Source of the DNA: Micromonospora lutea
Lineage (GTDB): Bacteria; Actinomycetota; Actinomycetes; Mycobacteriales; Micromonosporaceae
NCBI RefSeq assembly: GCF_016863535.1
Contig: NZ_BOPB01000009.1
Location: forward strand, 372,001-436,000
Direction: 5' to 3'
DNA: 64,000 bases
The translations under genes were made by a program, and so were the position numbers. The notes under the pieces were generated by a model. The model saw only the letters and a list, made by a program, of their open reading frames with translations. It searched no databases and was not told the origin of the DNA. Below are positions 7,735-17,146 of this stretch, piece after piece. Each line of letters begins with the position of its first letter. Positions within the stretch are counted from its first letter, which is position 1.

Positions 7735-9126
7735 TCAGGCGTGTGCGTGCAGCGGCTTGCCGGCGAGCGCGAGGTGCGCCTCGCCCAGGGCCTCGTTCTG
7801 CGTCGGGTGGGCGTGCACGAGCTGCGCCACCTCGCCCGGGTACGCCTCCCAGTTGTAGATCAACTGGGCCTCGCCGACCAACTCGCCGACCCGCGCGCCG
7901 ACCATGTGCACGCCGACCACCGGACCATCCTCGACCCGCACCAGCTTCACGAAGCCGGCCGTCTTGAGGATCTGGCTCTTGCCGTTGCCGGCGAGGTTGT
8001 AGTTGTAGGTCTTGATCTTGTCGGCGCCGTACTGATCCTTGGCCCTCGCCTCGGTGAGCCCGACCGACGCCAGCTCCGGGTCGCTGTAGGTGACCCGGGG
8101 GATGCCCGCCTCGTCGATCACCGCCGGGTTCTGGCCGGCGATCTCCTCGGCGACGAAGATGCCCTGCTGGAAACCGCGGTGGGCGAGCTGCAGACCGGGC
8201 ACGATGTCGCCGACGGCGTAGACGTTCGGCACGTTGGTGCGCAGCCGCTCGTCGGTCAGCACGTAGCCACGGTCGAGCTTGACGCCCTGCTCCTCGTAGC
8301 CGAGGTCAGCGGTGTTCGGGCCACGGCCGACCGCGACCAGCAGCAGCTCCGCCTCGACGGTGTCGCCACCGGCGATGGTCACCTTGACGCCCTTGTCGGT
8401 CTTCTCGACCTTCTCGAACGGCTTGCCGACCTTGAAGTTGATCTTCCGCTTGCGGAAGGCCCGCTCCAACGCCTTCGACGACTCCTCGTCCTCCGCGGCG
8501 ACCAGCCGGGGCAGCGCCTCGATGATCGTCACGTCCACCCCGAAGGACTTCCAGACGCTGGCGAACTCGACGCCGATCACGCCGCCGCCGAGCACGATCG
8601 CCGAGGTGGGGACCCGGTCCAGGGTCAGGGCGTGGTCGCTGGTGATGACCCGCTCGCCGTCGATCTCCAGGCCCGGCAGGCTCTTGGCGTACGAACCGGA
8701 GGCCAGCACCACGTTGCGGCCGGTGTACCGCTTGCCCTCCACCTCGACCGCGTTCGGGGCGACCAACCGGCCGTGCCCCTCCACAATCGTGATCGACTTG
8801 TTGCCCTTGAGCATGCCCTGCAGGCCCTTGTAGAGCCGCGCGATCACGCCGTCCTTGTAGGAGTTGACCCCCGCCATGTCGATGCCGACCAGCTTGGCCT
8901 GCACACCGAACTGCTCCGACTCGCGGGTCTGGTCGGCGATCTCGGCGGCGTGCAGCAGTGCCTTGGTGGGGATGCAGCCATTGTGCAGGCAGGTGCCACC
9001 GAGCTTGGCCTTCTCCACCAGCGCCACGGAAAGGCCCAACTGGGTGGCGCGCAGCGCGGTCGCGTAACCGCCGCTACCACCTCCGAGGATGACGATGTCG
9101 AAGGTTGCGTCGTTCGGCTCGCTCAC
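7735..9126 (-). CDS. lpdA: Dihydrolipoyl dehydrogenase (E3)
   Basis: 463 residues from GTG 9126, which sits 6 bases after a GGGAG site; the longer frame to 9186 has no such site. FAD-binding ILGGGSGGYA, the redox disulphide GGTCLHNGCIP, a second Rossmann motif GGGVIGVEF, and the C-terminal catalytic HPTQNEALGE are all present. It reoxidises the dihydrolipoyl arms of the E2 encoded just downstream and passes electrons to NAD. It probably forms a two-gene operon with that E2 gene, ending at the hairpin at 5822-5855. Confidence 0.96.
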   Translation of the reverse strand: MSEPNDATFDIVILGGGSGGYATALRATQLGLSVALVEKAKLGGTCLHNGCIPTKALLHAAEIADQTRESEQFGVQAKLVGIDMAGVNSYKDGVIARLYKGLQGMLKGNKSITIVEGHGRLVAPNAVEVEGKRYTGRNVVLASGSYAKSLPGLEIDGERVITSDHALTLDRVPTSAIVLGGGVIGVEFASVWKSFGVDVTIIEALPRLVAAEDEESSKALERAFRKRKINFKVGKPFEKVEKTDKGVKVTIAGGDTVEAELLLVAVGRGPNTADLGYEEQGVKLDRGYVLTDERLRTNVPNVYAVGDIVPGLQLAHRGFQQGIFVAEEIAGQNPAVIDEAGIPRVTYSDPELASVGLTEARAKDQYGADKIKTYNYNLAGNGKSQILKTAGFVKLVRVEDGPVVGVHMVGARVGELVGEAQLIYNWEAYPGEVAQLVHAHPTQNEALGEAHLALAGKPLHAHA

Positions 9127-9306
9127 GTCCAACTCCCAGGTCGCTTCGCTGCATCGGGGGTCACGGTGGGGTAACACGGGACACACCCCACCTCGGCCAT
9201 CTTGTCACCACCGCGTCGCACCCGCTTACCGAGGTGCCCAACGACACGTTGCCGCCACGTACCCTTGGCTCTGCCTTCGATAAGCCACGACTGGGGAGAC
9301 GGTTCG

Positions 9307-9636
9307 GTGGGACTGTTCCGGCGAAGCAAGCGATCACGCGCGGCTGACCCTGACCGTACGGCCAATCGTGCCGATCTGGAGCACCTTGAGAACTTCGTCC
9401 GCACCCGAAAGGGTGTCGAGGCGTACATCGAGCCCCGTACCACCGTCACCGAGACCACGGTGATCCTGATCGCCGACGACGGCGAGTGGACCCGACGCCG
9501 GATCAACGGGCCCGAGGGCGCACGGCGTTTCGCGTACCGGCTGAGCATCCCGATCTACGACGTGGCGCTGATGGGCTACCCGCAACGCATGCGTGACTAC
9601 AACGAGCGCCGCAAGCGCCGCCCTGAGCAGTTCTGA
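9307..9636 (+). CDS. Conserved hypothetical protein (109 aa)
   Basis: GTG 9307 is preceded at good spacing by GGGGAG and gives VGLFRRSKRSRAADPD... The basic N-terminus leads into a small alpha/beta region (about 20-100) with TTVTETTVILIADDGEWTRR and a tail YNERRKRRPEQF. I recognise it only as a conserved actinobacterial hypothetical commonly beside lipoamide dehydrogenase. There is no signal peptide, membrane segment or catalytic motif. It is divergent from lpdA across about 180 bp that must hold both promoters, and it ends directly before a palindromic repeat. Confidence 0.75.
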   Translation: MGLFRRSKRSRAADPDRTANRADLEHLENFVRTRKGVEAYIEPRTTVTETTVILIADDGEWTRRRINGPEGARRFAYRLSIPIYDVALMGYPQRMRDYNERRKRRPEQF

Positions 9637-9638
9637 GT

Positions 9639-9692
9639 GTTAGGAAGGGCCCCCTGTACAACGCGAGGCGTTAACAAGGGGCCCTTCCTTAC
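9639..9692. repeat. Palindromic repeat, copy 1, acting as bidirectional terminator
   Basis: GTTAGGAAGGGCCCCCTG...CAAGGGGCCCTTCCTTAC forms a stem of about 16 bp with one mismatch around a GCGTTAA-containing core. A second copy is at 51635-51688. It lies in the 59-bp gap between the convergent 9307-9636 gene and pepA. Confidence 0.85.
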
Positions 9693-9695
9693 ACC

Positions 9696-11267
9696 TCAGC
9701 CGTTGGCGGCGACGTCGTCGATCAGGCGCAGCAGCGTACGCACGGGAACGCCGGTGCCGCCCTTGGTCCAGTAGCCGGTGGCCTCGCCCGAGTGGTACGA
9801 CGGGCCGGCGATGTCGATGTGCGCCCACGCGACGTCGTCGGTGACGAACTCGCGCAGGAAGACACCGCCCTGCAGCATGTGGCCGGCCCGGTCCATGCCC
9901 GCGTTCACCTGCGAGATGTCGGCGACGTCGGAGTCCATCCCCTTGCGTACGTCGTCCGGCAGCGGCATCGGCCAGGTGGGCTCGCCGACGGCGTCCCCGG
10001 CGTCACGGACCCGCTCGCACAGCTCCGCCGTGCCCATCACGCCGGAGATCCGCTTGCCCAGCGAGACGACCTGACCGCCGGTGAGGGTGGAGGTCTCGAA
10101 CAGGTAGTCGCAACCGTCGGCGCAGGCCCGTGCCATCGCGTCACCGAGGATCATCCGGCCCTCGGCGTCGGTGTTGAGCACCTCCACCTTCTTGCCGTTG
10201 AACATCGTGATCACGTCACCCGGCCGGTACGAGGTCCCCGACGGCATGTTCTCCGCCATCGGCACGTACGCGGTCACCGGCACCGACGGCTTCAGCTCGG
10301 CCACCGCCAGCATGGTGGCCGCCACCGCCGCCGCCCCGGCCATGTCGGACTTCATCTCCCACATGCCCTGCGCCGGCTTGATCGAGACGCCACCGGTGTC
10401 GAAGGTGATGCCCTTGCCGACCAGGGCGACCCGCTTGCCGGTGCCGCCACCGTCCGGCGTGTAGGTCAGCTTGACCAGTCGGGGCGGGGCCTCCGAGCCC
10501 TGACCGACGGCGATGATGCCGCCGTACCCGCCCTCGCGCAGCGCTACCTCGTCGAGCACCTCGACGTCGAGGCCCGCCGCCCGACCGGCCTCGGCAACCG
10601 CGTCGGCGAAGGCCGGCGGGCGCAACTCGTTCGGGGCGGTGTTGACCCAGTCGCGGGTGAGCCGGACCGCGGCGGCCACCGTCTGGGCCCGGGTCACCTC
10701 GGCCTGCGCTGCCGCGTCCGCGGCGTCCGGTACGGCCACCAGCACCTCACCGACCGGCTCGCGGCGGGCCGGCTGCGGCCGGGTCTTGTACCCGGCGAAG
10801 CGGTAGCCGCCCAGCAGCGCGCCCTCGGCGACCGCGCGCAACGCGTCAGGGGCGTCGGCGTCGTCGGGCAGTGGCAGCGCCATCGCCACCCGGGACGCGC
10901 CGGCCAGGGCACGTACCGCGGCGCCTGCCGCCCGGCGCAGGGTCTCCGGGGCGGGTGCCGCACCACTGGGCTCAGCGCCGAGGCCGACGACGGCGAGCAC
11001 CGGTGCGGTGACGGTGCCGAGCGTCGCCAACTTGATCACCTCACCCGGACCGCCGGTCGCGCCGAGCAGCGCCAGCGTCTCGGTCAGCTTGCCGTCGAAG
11101 GCGGCGGCGATGCTCTCGGCGCCGCTGGCGAGCAACAGGGTGCCGGCGAGGCCGCTGGTGGCGTCCTGCTCGCCGGTCGTGCTGTGCACGCCGATCACGA
11201 TCGCGTCGACGGCGAGCTCGGCGGGGTCGGTGTCGACCAGGCTCAGGGTGGTGCTGGGCGATGTCAC
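9696..11267 (-). CDS. pepA: Leucyl aminopeptidase (M17 family, PepA/PepB)
   Basis: 523-residue M17 aminopeptidase, a two-metal enzyme releasing N-terminal residues from peptides. The N-terminal macro-like domain occupies about 1-180. The catalytic domain shows [17 protein letters not shown] (Lys and Asp metal ligands), [11 protein letters not shown], and the family signature [12 protein letters not shown]. The C-terminal [16 protein letters not shown] is also typical. Length is normal. It is divergently transcribed from gcvT across 162 bp, the same neighbourhood as pepB-gcvT in M. tuberculosis. Confidence 0.96.
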   Translation of the reverse strand: MTSPSTTLSLVDTDPAELAVDAIVIGVHSTTGEQDATSGLAGTLLLASGAESIAAAFDGKLTETLALLGATGGPGEVIKLATLGTVTAPVLAVVGLGAEPSGAAPAPETLRRAAGAAVRALAGASRVAMALPLPDDADAPDALRAVAEGALLGGYRFAGYKTRPQPARREPVGEVLVAVPDAADAAAQAEVTRAQTVAAAVRLTRDWVNTAPNELRPPAFADAVAEAGRAAGLDVEVLDEVALREGGYGGIIAVGQGSEAPPRLVKLTYTPDGGGTGKRVALVGKGITFDTGGVSIKPAQGMWEMKSDMAGAAAVAATMLAVAELKPSVPVTAYVPMAENMPSGTSYRPGDVITMFNGKKVEVLNTDAEGRMILGDAMARACADGCDYLFETSTLTGGQVVSLGKRISGVMGTAELCERVRDAGDAVGEPTWPMPLPDDVRKGMDSDVADISQVNAGMDRAGHMLQGGVFLREFVTDDVAWAHIDIAGPSYHSGEATGYWTKGGTGVPVRTLLRLIDDVAANG

Positions 11268-11343
11268 GGAGGCTGCTCCCGGGCGGGCCGGGCCGGTCGC
11301 ATGGTGGCGTACCGGCGGTCGAGTTCCCCGACGGATGATTTAC

Positions 11344-11382
11344 CCGCCGGACGTCATTGCTGCCCGCCAGGTCATCCGGCGG
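11344..11382. promoter_or_regulatory. Inverted repeat in the divergent pepA/gcvT promoter gap
   Basis: CCGCCGGA (11344-11351) and TCCGGCGG (11375-11382) are perfect 8-bp arms 23 bp apart within the 162-bp divergent gap. It could be an operator or chance in G+C-rich DNA. I saw no glycine riboswitch before gcvT. Confidence 0.3.
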
Positions 11383-11429
11383 TCCCGCCGATGCTAACCA
11401 GCCCGGTGCCTGCCGGTAAGTTGCCACCC

Positions 11430-12554
11430 ATGACCGAGGTGACCACCGACGCCGCCGCGACCCGGCCACGTCGTTCTCCGCTGCACGGCCGACACACCGC
11501 GCTCGGCGCCAAGTTCGCTCCGTTCGGTGGCTGGGAGATGCCCCTGGAGTACGCCGGCGGCGGAGTGCTGCGGGAGCACACGGCGGTGCGTACCGGGATC
11601 GGCGTGTTCGACGTGTCGCACCTGGGCAAGGTGCGGGTGACCGGGTCGGGCGCGGCGGAGTTCGTCAACGCCTGCCTCAGCAACGACCTGGGCCGCATCA
11701 GGCCGGGCCAGGCGCAGTACACCCTCTGCTGCGACGAGGCGACCGGGGGCGTGGTGGACGACATCATCGCCTACCTGCACGCCGACGACCACGTCTTCCT
11801 CATTCCGAACGCGGCGAACAGCGCCGAGGTGGTACGCCGGCTGCGCGCCGCCGCGCCACCGCAGGTCACGGTCACCGACGAACACGAGGGGTACGCCGTA
11901 CTGGCGGTGCAGGGCTCCCGGTCGGCGGAGCTGCTGGACGGGCTCGGCCTGCCCAGCGGGCACGAATACATGAGCTTCACCTCGGCGACGCTCGGTGCGG
12001 TCGAGCTGACCGTGTGCCGTACCGGCTACACCGGCGAGCTGGGCTACGAACTGCTGGTTCCGGCCGGCGACGCGGTCGCGGTCTGGGACGCGTTGTTCGC
12101 CGCCGAGCCGACGCCGCAGGCCTGCGGGCTGGCCGCCCGGGACACGCTGCGCACCGAGATGGGTTACCCGCTGCACGGACAGGACCTGTCGCGGGAGATC
12201 ACGCCGGTGCAGGCCCGTTCGGGTTGGGCGGTCGGCTGGGACAAGCCGGCGTTCTGGGGCCGTGACGTGCTGCTCGCGGAGAAGGCCGCCGGTCCGGCGC
12301 GTACGCTGCGCGGCCTGGCGGCCGTCGAACGCGCGATTCCCCGCCCCGGCATGCCGGTGTTCCACGGTGACACCCGGGTCGGCACGATCACCAGCGGCAC
12401 CTTCAGCCCGACCCTGAAGCAGGGCATCGCCCTGGCGCTGATCGACACCGCCCCCGCCCTGCCCGACGGGGCCGAGCTGCACGTCGACATCCGCAACCGC
12501 CGCACCCCCGTCCGCCTCACCCGTCCCCCCTTCGTCCACCCCTCCGTCAAATAA
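11430..12554 (+). CDS. gcvT: Aminomethyltransferase, glycine cleavage T protein
   Basis: 374 residues from ATG 11430. It starts with the family pattern [20 protein letters not shown] and [11 protein letters not shown], continues with [10 protein letters not shown] and [11 protein letters not shown], and ends with the C-terminal beta-barrel [20 protein letters not shown]. It transfers the methylene group from aminomethyl-lipoyl-H protein to tetrahydrofolate, releasing ammonia. The other glycine-cleavage genes (gcvP, gcvH) are not adjacent. Only 6 bp separate its stop from the convergent DUF2314 gene. Confidence 0.95.
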   Translation: MTEVTTDAAATRPRRSPLHGRHTALGAKFAPFGGWEMPLEYAGGGVLREHTAVRTGIGVFDVSHLGKVRVTGSGAAEFVNACLSNDLGRIRPGQAQYTLCCDEATGGVVDDIIAYLHADDHVFLIPNAANSAEVVRRLRAAAPPQVTVTDEHEGYAVLAVQGSRSAELLDGLGLPSGHEYMSFTSATLGAVELTVCRTGYTGELGYELLVPAGDAVAVWDALFAAEPTPQACGLAARDTLRTEMGYPLHGQDLSREITPVQARSGWAVGWDKPAFWGRDVLLAEKAAGPARTLRGLAAVERAIPRPGMPVFHGDTRVGTITSGTFSPTLKQGIALALIDTAPALPDGAELHVDIRNRRTPVRLTRPPFVHPSVK

Positions 12555-12560
12555 CCCCGG

Positions 12561-13850
12561 TCAGGGGGTGGGAGGGTGGCCGGCGTCGAGGACGGCCTGG
12601 GTCCAGCCGCCCTCGACGACGCCGCCGCCGCCGAGAACGGCCCAGTCGACGATGTCGGCGACCTCCACCACGACGGGAGAGCCGATCCGTACCGTGGGGT
12701 CGGTGTTGGCGTCGCTCGCGCTGGCACCCACGATCCGGTCCGGGGCATCCCAGGTCGTCACCCCGGCCCAGACGTACTCCGGCCCGTCGTCGCCCGGTAG
12801 CCCGTACTTGACCACCAGTTGCGTCTCCGGCGGCAGCCGTCCGGCGCGGAACCGGGCCCGGATGTCGTCCAGGCCGGCGCGGGCGGTGGCGATCGCCCGG
12901 CTCATCGCGTCACCGGAACGGGCGTACCGCACGTCGGGCTGGATGCCGGAGAAGAGCGTGGCGCAGGCGGTGGCGAAGTAACGCCCGGCCGGACCGGCAT
13001 GCCCGGCCGGTGGGTGCAGGCTGAGGAAGGAGTCGGCGTCCGGGTCGGTGGCCGGGTCCAGTTCCAGGCGCAGCAGCACCGGCGCGGTCGCCCCGTGCTG
13101 CTCCGGGTTGCCGTACGCCACCGCGATGTCGTGCCCGGTCACCGTGGCCAGCACCGGCAGCTGCACGAACGCCGGCACCTCCTCGCCGGCCAACCCGTCG
13201 GTCCAGTCCCGCAGCAGTCGCCGAGCCGCGCCGGTCATCACCGCGCCCCAGGCCCGGGTGAGATGGTCGGGCACCCCCTGGGTCTGCAACTCCAGCAGAC
13301 CGAAACGGCGCAGTCCCTTGGTGGTGAACCAGAGCCCTTCGGCGTCCGAGGAGTAGGGCACCAGCACCCAGTCGACCAGCCGCACCCGACCCTCGGCGTC
13401 GGGCAGTGAGCGCAGCGCCGCGGCCGGGTCCAGGAACTGCAGGCCGAAGACGTCAACCACGTCGCCGTTAACCGCCTCGGCGACCGCAGCGGCCACCGCC
13501 CGGGCGGCCCACTCGTGTGCGGGCGGCCAGCCCGGCCGGTACTCCGCCTGCACCACCACCAGGTGGGTGGCCGCGGCCAGTCGGTCCAGTTGCGCCTCGC
13601 TGGCCCCGAACGCGGTGAGCAGGTCCGGGGGCAGCTCGGGAAACTCGCCGACGGGCTGGATGTCGACGCTCATCAACGGACTGTCCAGCATCTGCCGAGC
13701 CAACCCGTACACCGGTTCGGCGAGCCGGCCGGCCAACCCCCGCACGGCCGTCCGGGCCGTCACCGACGGCAGTCCCACCGTCGGCACCAGATAGGTCGCG
13801 CTGAGCGACTCCGGGACCGGAACGGGCAGGAAGTCGTCGGTGATGAGCAT
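12561..13850 (-). CDS. Hypothetical protein with C-terminal DUF2314-like domain
   Basis: 429 residues, soluble. The last 90 or so residues (LVVKYGLPGDDGPEYVWAGV ... VRIGSPVVVEVADIVDWAV) resemble DUF2314 (YegJ-type), a small domain of unknown function. The N-terminal 300 residues, beginning MLITDDFLPVPVPESL, include a region like the DUF4261/suppressor-type surveillance proteins (LVVVQAEYRPGWPPAHEWAA), but I cannot name it firmly. It is convergent with gcvT and about 68 bp downstream of nothing co-directional, so probably a single-gene unit. Confidence 0.75.
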   Translation of the reverse strand: MLITDDFLPVPVPESLSATYLVPTVGLPSVTARTAVRGLAGRLAEPVYGLARQMLDSPLMSVDIQPVGEFPELPPDLLTAFGASEAQLDRLAAATHLVVVQAEYRPGWPPAHEWAARAVAAAVAEAVNGDVVDVFGLQFLDPAAALRSLPDAEGRVRLVDWVLVPYSSDAEGLWFTTKGLRRFGLLELQTQGVPDHLTRAWGAVMTGAARRLLRDWTDGLAGEEVPAFVQLPVLATVTGHDIAVAYGNPEQHGATAPVLLRLELDPATDPDADSFLSLHPPAGHAGPAGRYFATACATLFSGIQPDVRYARSGDAMSRAIATARAGLDDIRARFRAGRLPPETQLVVKYGLPGDDGPEYVWAGVTTWDAPDRIVGASASDANTDPTVRIGSPVVVEVADIVDWAVLGGGGVVEGGWTQAVLDAGHPPTP

Positions 13851-13917
13851 GTCGTCCCCCGGGTGGCCGCGCCGGTGCTGTCGTCGCAGGTACGCTACCC
13901 GGCGCCATCCGCCCGGC

Positions 13918-14691
13918 TCAGTCGGACAGCACCAGTCCCAGGTAGACGAGCGTGGTGACCAGCTCGACGGTCGCGCCGAGCACGTCTCCGGTGATCCCGC
14001 CGAGACGGCGTACCACGTGTCGCAGCAGCCCGGCCGCGACGGCGAGCGCCCCCAGGACGATCAGCGGGCCCTGCCACGGCCGGTGCGGCACCGCCGCGAC
14101 CGCCAGCAGCGCGACGGCGGCGGTGGCGACAGCACACGCGGCCGGCCCGACACTGCCGGCGACCAGCGCGCCCAGCCCTTCCGGACGCGCCGCCGGCACG
14201 CCGCGCCGGCAGGCCAGCGTCACCCCGAGCCGACCCGTCGCCGTGGCCGTCAGCACCGCCGCGAAGACCGCCGGGCGGGATCCGCCGGCCAACTCCGCCA
14301 ACGCCGCGGCCTGTACCAGCAGGACGAGGACCAGGGCGACCACACCGAAAGGTCCCACGTCCGGCTTCTTCATGATCTCCAGAGCGGCCGGTCCACGCCG
14401 GTACGACCCGAGCGCGTCCACGGTGTCCGCGAGCCCGTCCAGGTGCAGCCCTCGGGTGAGCAGGGCGGCTGCCGCGACGGTCACCCCGGCGGCGACCAGT
14501 GGCGTGGCGCCGACGTCCACCAGCAGCAGTACGCCGGCCAGCGGCACGCCGAGCAGCGCGCCGACCGCCGGGGCGAGCGTCATGGCCGCACCGGCGGTGG
14601 CCCGGTCGATCCGGCCGACGCGCAGCGGCAGGATGGTGAAGGTGGTAAGTGCCAGCCGTGCCGCGTCGCCGAGCCGGCGCTCAGCCGGCAC
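13918..14691 (-). CDS. cobS: Adenosylcobinamide-GDP ribazoletransferase (cobalamin synthase)
   Basis: 257-residue polytopic membrane enzyme that joins adenosylcobinamide-GDP to alpha-ribazole, the last assembly step of adenosylcobalamin. Motifs of the family: LTTFTILPLRV at the start, LLTRGLHLDGLADTVDALGS and the conserved ALEIMKKPDVGPFGVVAL, with metal-binding Asp residues. I place the start at GTG 14691, giving an 11-bp overlap with the upstream cobUT gene; the open frame continues to 14847, but that extension is a low-complexity Arg/Ser-rich shadow of cobUT. Confidence 0.92.
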   Translation of the reverse strand: MPAERRLGDAARLALTTFTILPLRVGRIDRATAGAAMTLAPAVGALLGVPLAGVLLLVDVGATPLVAAGVTVAAAALLTRGLHLDGLADTVDALGSYRRGPAALEIMKKPDVGPFGVVALVLVLLVQAAALAELAGGSRPAVFAAVLTATATGRLGVTLACRRGVPAARPEGLGALVAGSVGPAACAVATAAVALLAVAAVPHRPWQGPLIVLGALAVAAGLLRHVVRRLGGITGDVLGATVELVTTLVYLGLVLSD

Positions 14692-16651
14692 GTGCGGCGG
14701 AGGTCTCCGCCGGCTCGGCGGCCGGCCCGGTGCTCGTCGGGCCCGGCCCCTCGGGCTCCGGCTCGCGGAAGTCAGGCTCCGGCTCCTCGACCGGGCCCGG
14801 ATCGCCGCCATCGGCTGCGCTGTCGCCATCGGCTTCGCTGTCGCCACCGGCTTCGCTGGCGTCCTCGGGGCGGGACGGCAAGGCGGCGGCCAGCGCCAGC
14901 GCTGAGCGCAGCAGCGGCAACACGGTGAGCGCGTTCGCCCCCTCGCCGAGATCGAGCCGTAGCTGGGTCAGCGAATCCAGGCCGAGCACGTCGGCGGCCA
15001 GCCGGACGGCCGGATCGCCACCGTCGTCGGCCAACAGGCACCAGTGCCGGGCCTGCCCGGCCAGGTCCCGGCTGATCAGCCCGGCGGCCACCCCGACGGG
15101 ACCGTCGAGCAGCACCGGCAGCCGACGGGTGGTCGCACCCAGCAGGATGCCGGTGGCGACGGCGATGTCCCCGCCACCCAGCTCGGCGAGCACGCTCACG
15201 GCGTCCCGGCTGAGACGACGGGTGCGGTGCAGGGCGTCGCGGACCGCGGCGCAGCGGGCCATCCAGGCCACGTCGTCGATCTGGCCACCTGCGGTGACCA
15301 CCCGGGCGAGTACCGCGGGCGGCTCGGCTCCGGCGGTCGCGGCCAGCACCGCCGCGGCCGTGGCCTCGGTGCCGGCGCCGCACGCGGCCAGCACCAGCAG
15401 CTGTACGCCGGCATCCGCCGCCTCCTCGGCCAGCCGTTGGCCGTAGCGCAGGGCCGCATCCACCTGCTCGGCGCTCAGCGCCGGACCATGCTCGATGGGT
15501 GCGGCGGCGGGGGCGTCCACCACCTGCAGGCTCGCGCCGGTCTCGGCGGCCAGCCGGGCGAGTACGCCCTGACCGGCGCGGGCCTGCTCGGCCCGCCGTG
15601 CCGACTCACCGGCCACCGTGCCGGCGGCGACCCCGCCAGCATGGTCGCCGTGCACCAGCAGTACCCGCACCGACCGCCACGGCGTCGGGGTGGGGGTGCC
15701 CTGGGTGGCGGCGGCGAAGGAGATCACCTGCTCCAGCGCGCCGAATCCGGTTCCCGGCACGTCCAGGGTCGCCAGCCGGTCGACGGCCTGCGGGCCGGCG
15801 TACTCGTCGGGCATGGACAGTTCCGTGCCCGGCTGGATGATCGGCCCGGTCGCGGCCGACGGGACGGCCCCGGTGGCTGCCGTTGCGCCGGTGTCCGAGG
15901 TGGCGGGCTCGGTGGGCAGCTGCGGGGTGGTCACCGGCGGTGAGCCGGGCAGCGGCGAACCGCTGGTGGTGACCGGCAGCCCGGTCGGGCCCGCCTGGGC
16001 GGGCACCGTGGGGCCGGTCCCGCCACCAGCGGCAGGTTGGCCGGTGTCGTCTCCGGGTGCTGGTGCTGGTGCTGGCGCCGCGTCGGCGGCGGGTGTCGGC
16101 TGGACGAGAGCGGGCTTCAACCGGCACGGCTGACCGGCGACCACCAGCACCACCGTGTCACAGGCGTCCGCGACGGCGCGGTTGACCGTGCCGAGGGCAT
16201 CGGTGAACGCCCGGCCCAGCGGGGTGGTGGGCACCAGGGAGAGCCCGACCTCGGGGCTGACCAGCACCAGGCGGGCGGGGCAGGACCGCACGGCGGCGGC
16301 CAGTTCGTCGACGGTGGCGGTGTCGTCGGCCGGCTGGTGCGCCGGGTCCAGCAGCACGGTCACCCAGCCGCCGAGATCGTCGACGAGCAGCGTCTCCTCC
16401 GGCCGGGCGGTGGCGATCACGTCGGCGAGGCGGCGCGGGTCGGCCGCGGTCTCCTCGGTGCTCCAGGTCGCGGGCCGGCGGGCGCGGTGTGCGGCGATCC
16501 GCTCGGCCCACTCCGGGTCGTCGCCCGCGTCGGTGGCGGTGGCCAGGTAGCGGACCGTGGGCGCGTCGGCGACCAGGGACTCGGCGAACTCCGACTTGCC
16601 GGACCGGGTTCCACCGAGGACCAGAAGCGTGTTCCACCCGTCAAGGGACAT
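14681..16651 (-). CDS. cobUT: Bifunctional adenosylcobinamide kinase/guanylyltransferase (CobU) fused to DMB phosphoribosyltransferase (CobT)
   Basis: 656 residues from ATG 16651. Residues about 5-180 are CobU: P-loop LGGTRSGKSEFAESL, the His-containing ERIAAHRARRP segment and VDDLGGWV. A Pro/Ala/Thr-rich linker (about 180-270) leads to CobT: LDVPGTGFGALEQVI, LAACGAGTEATAAAVLA, ELGGGDIAVATGILLGA and LGEGANALTVLPLL, whose Glu matches the catalytic Glu near the family's C-terminus. An acidic tail follows. The protein would activate cobinamide and make alpha-ribazole phosphate, feeding CobS. A single polypeptide for both branches is uncommon enough to note; I saw no frameshift. Confidence 0.9.
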   Translation of the reverse strand: MSLDGWNTLLVLGGTRSGKSEFAESLVADAPTVRYLATATDAGDDPEWAERIAAHRARRPATWSTEETAADPRRLADVIATARPEETLLVDDLGGWVTVLLDPAHQPADDTATVDELAAAVRSCPARLVLVSPEVGLSLVPTTPLGRAFTDALGTVNRAVADACDTVVLVVAGQPCRLKPALVQPTPAADAAPAPAPAPGDDTGQPAAGGGTGPTVPAQAGPTGLPVTTSGSPLPGSPPVTTPQLPTEPATSDTGATAATGAVPSAATGPIIQPGTELSMPDEYAGPQAVDRLATLDVPGTGFGALEQVISFAAATQGTPTPTPWRSVRVLLVHGDHAGGVAAGTVAGESARRAEQARAGQGVLARLAAETGASLQVVDAPAAAPIEHGPALSAEQVDAALRYGQRLAEEAADAGVQLLVLAACGAGTEATAAAVLAATAGAEPPAVLARVVTAGGQIDDVAWMARCAAVRDALHRTRRLSRDAVSVLAELGGGDIAVATGILLGATTRRLPVLLDGPVGVAAGLISRDLAGQARHWCLLADDGGDPAVRLAADVLGLDSLTQLRLDLGEGANALTVLPLLRSALALAAALPSRPEDASEAGGDSEADGDSAADGGDPGPVEEPEPDFREPEPEGPGPTSTGPAAEPAETSAARAG

Positions 16652-16687
16652 GCTGCGTACCTTACGTCCAGCCGGCGGCTCGGGGCA

Positions 16688-16713
16688 CCGCAGGTACGGC
16701 ACCGTACCTGCGG
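16688..16713. terminator. Inverted repeat between the Rho_N-like gene and cobUT
   Basis: CCGCAGGTACGG (16688-16699) and CCGTACCTGCGG (16702-16713) are perfect 12-bp arms. It lies 37 bp upstream of the cobUT ATG and 38 bp past the upstream gene's stop, so it may end that gene or attenuate cobUT. Confidence 0.5.
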
Positions 16714-16756
16714 GCCACGGTGCGGTCAGTGCCTGCGGGCCACGGTGCGGTCAGTG
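16707..16756. repeat. Exact 25-bp tandem duplication across a gene end
   Basis: CCTGCGGGCCACGGTGCGGT plus CAGTG occurs twice head to tail (16707-16731 and 16732-16756). The stop codon of the minus-strand small gene (16751-16753) lies in the second unit, and the first unit overlaps the hairpin arm. Confidence 0.9.
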
Positions 16757-16957
16757 CCGTTCGGGGGCCTGGTACCTGAAGTCGTTGGGGTTGACGTCGG
16801 CCGGCTTCGGGTCCTCCTGCCAGGCGCCCTCACCGGGACGGGCCTGGAGGGCGTCGATCAGTTCCTCCCGGTCCATCTCCCGGGCCCCTTCGATACCGCC
16901 GCGTACCGCGATGTCGCGCAGTTCCGCCATGTCCATCTCCGGGATCGGTGTCGTCAT
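16751..16957 (-). CDS. Small protein with a Rho N-terminal-like helical motif
   Basis: 68 residues from ATG 16957, with GGAGG seven bases upstream. MAELRDIAVRGGIEGAREMD followed by REELIDALQ matches the Rho_N/SAP-like helix-extended-helix that binds nucleic acid in several small actinobacterial proteins. The rest is a short Pro/Asp-rich tail ending YQAPERH. The function is unknown. It runs in the same direction as cobUT, but a hairpin separates the two. Confidence 0.7.
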   Translation of the reverse strand: MTTPIPEMDMAELRDIAVRGGIEGAREMDREELIDALQARPGEGAWQEDPKPADVNPNDFRYQAPERH

Positions 16958-17146
16958 TGTCGCCTCCGGTGCGTCGGGTTCGCCGAAACACATACCCGGC
17001 CACGGCGGGGTCACTCGCCGTGCCGCACCCGGCGGGTCAGCACCGGGGACGGTATCGACGCCCGTGGCCGGGTCGCCGGTCGGCGGTACGACTACGCTGG
17101 CGAAGGTCCGTCCCATGGGAGATCAGCGGCGAGGGGAGACGCGCAG

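Noticed and set aside
7741..9174. 477-codon plus-strand frame over lpdA
   Set aside because: Antisense shadow; no motif, while lpdA has all its catalytic motifs.
9792..11429. Long plus-strand extension upstream of gcvT, giving a 920-codon frame
   Set aside because: The upstream part is antisense to pepA; the T-protein family begins at ATG 11430.
11268..11429. Glycine riboswitch before gcvT
   Set aside because: No recognisable aptamer pattern; only a short inverted repeat.
16652..16757. Cobalamin riboswitch upstream of cobUT
   Set aside because: The gap is only about 100 bp and holds a simple hairpin and a duplication; no B12-box-like core seen.
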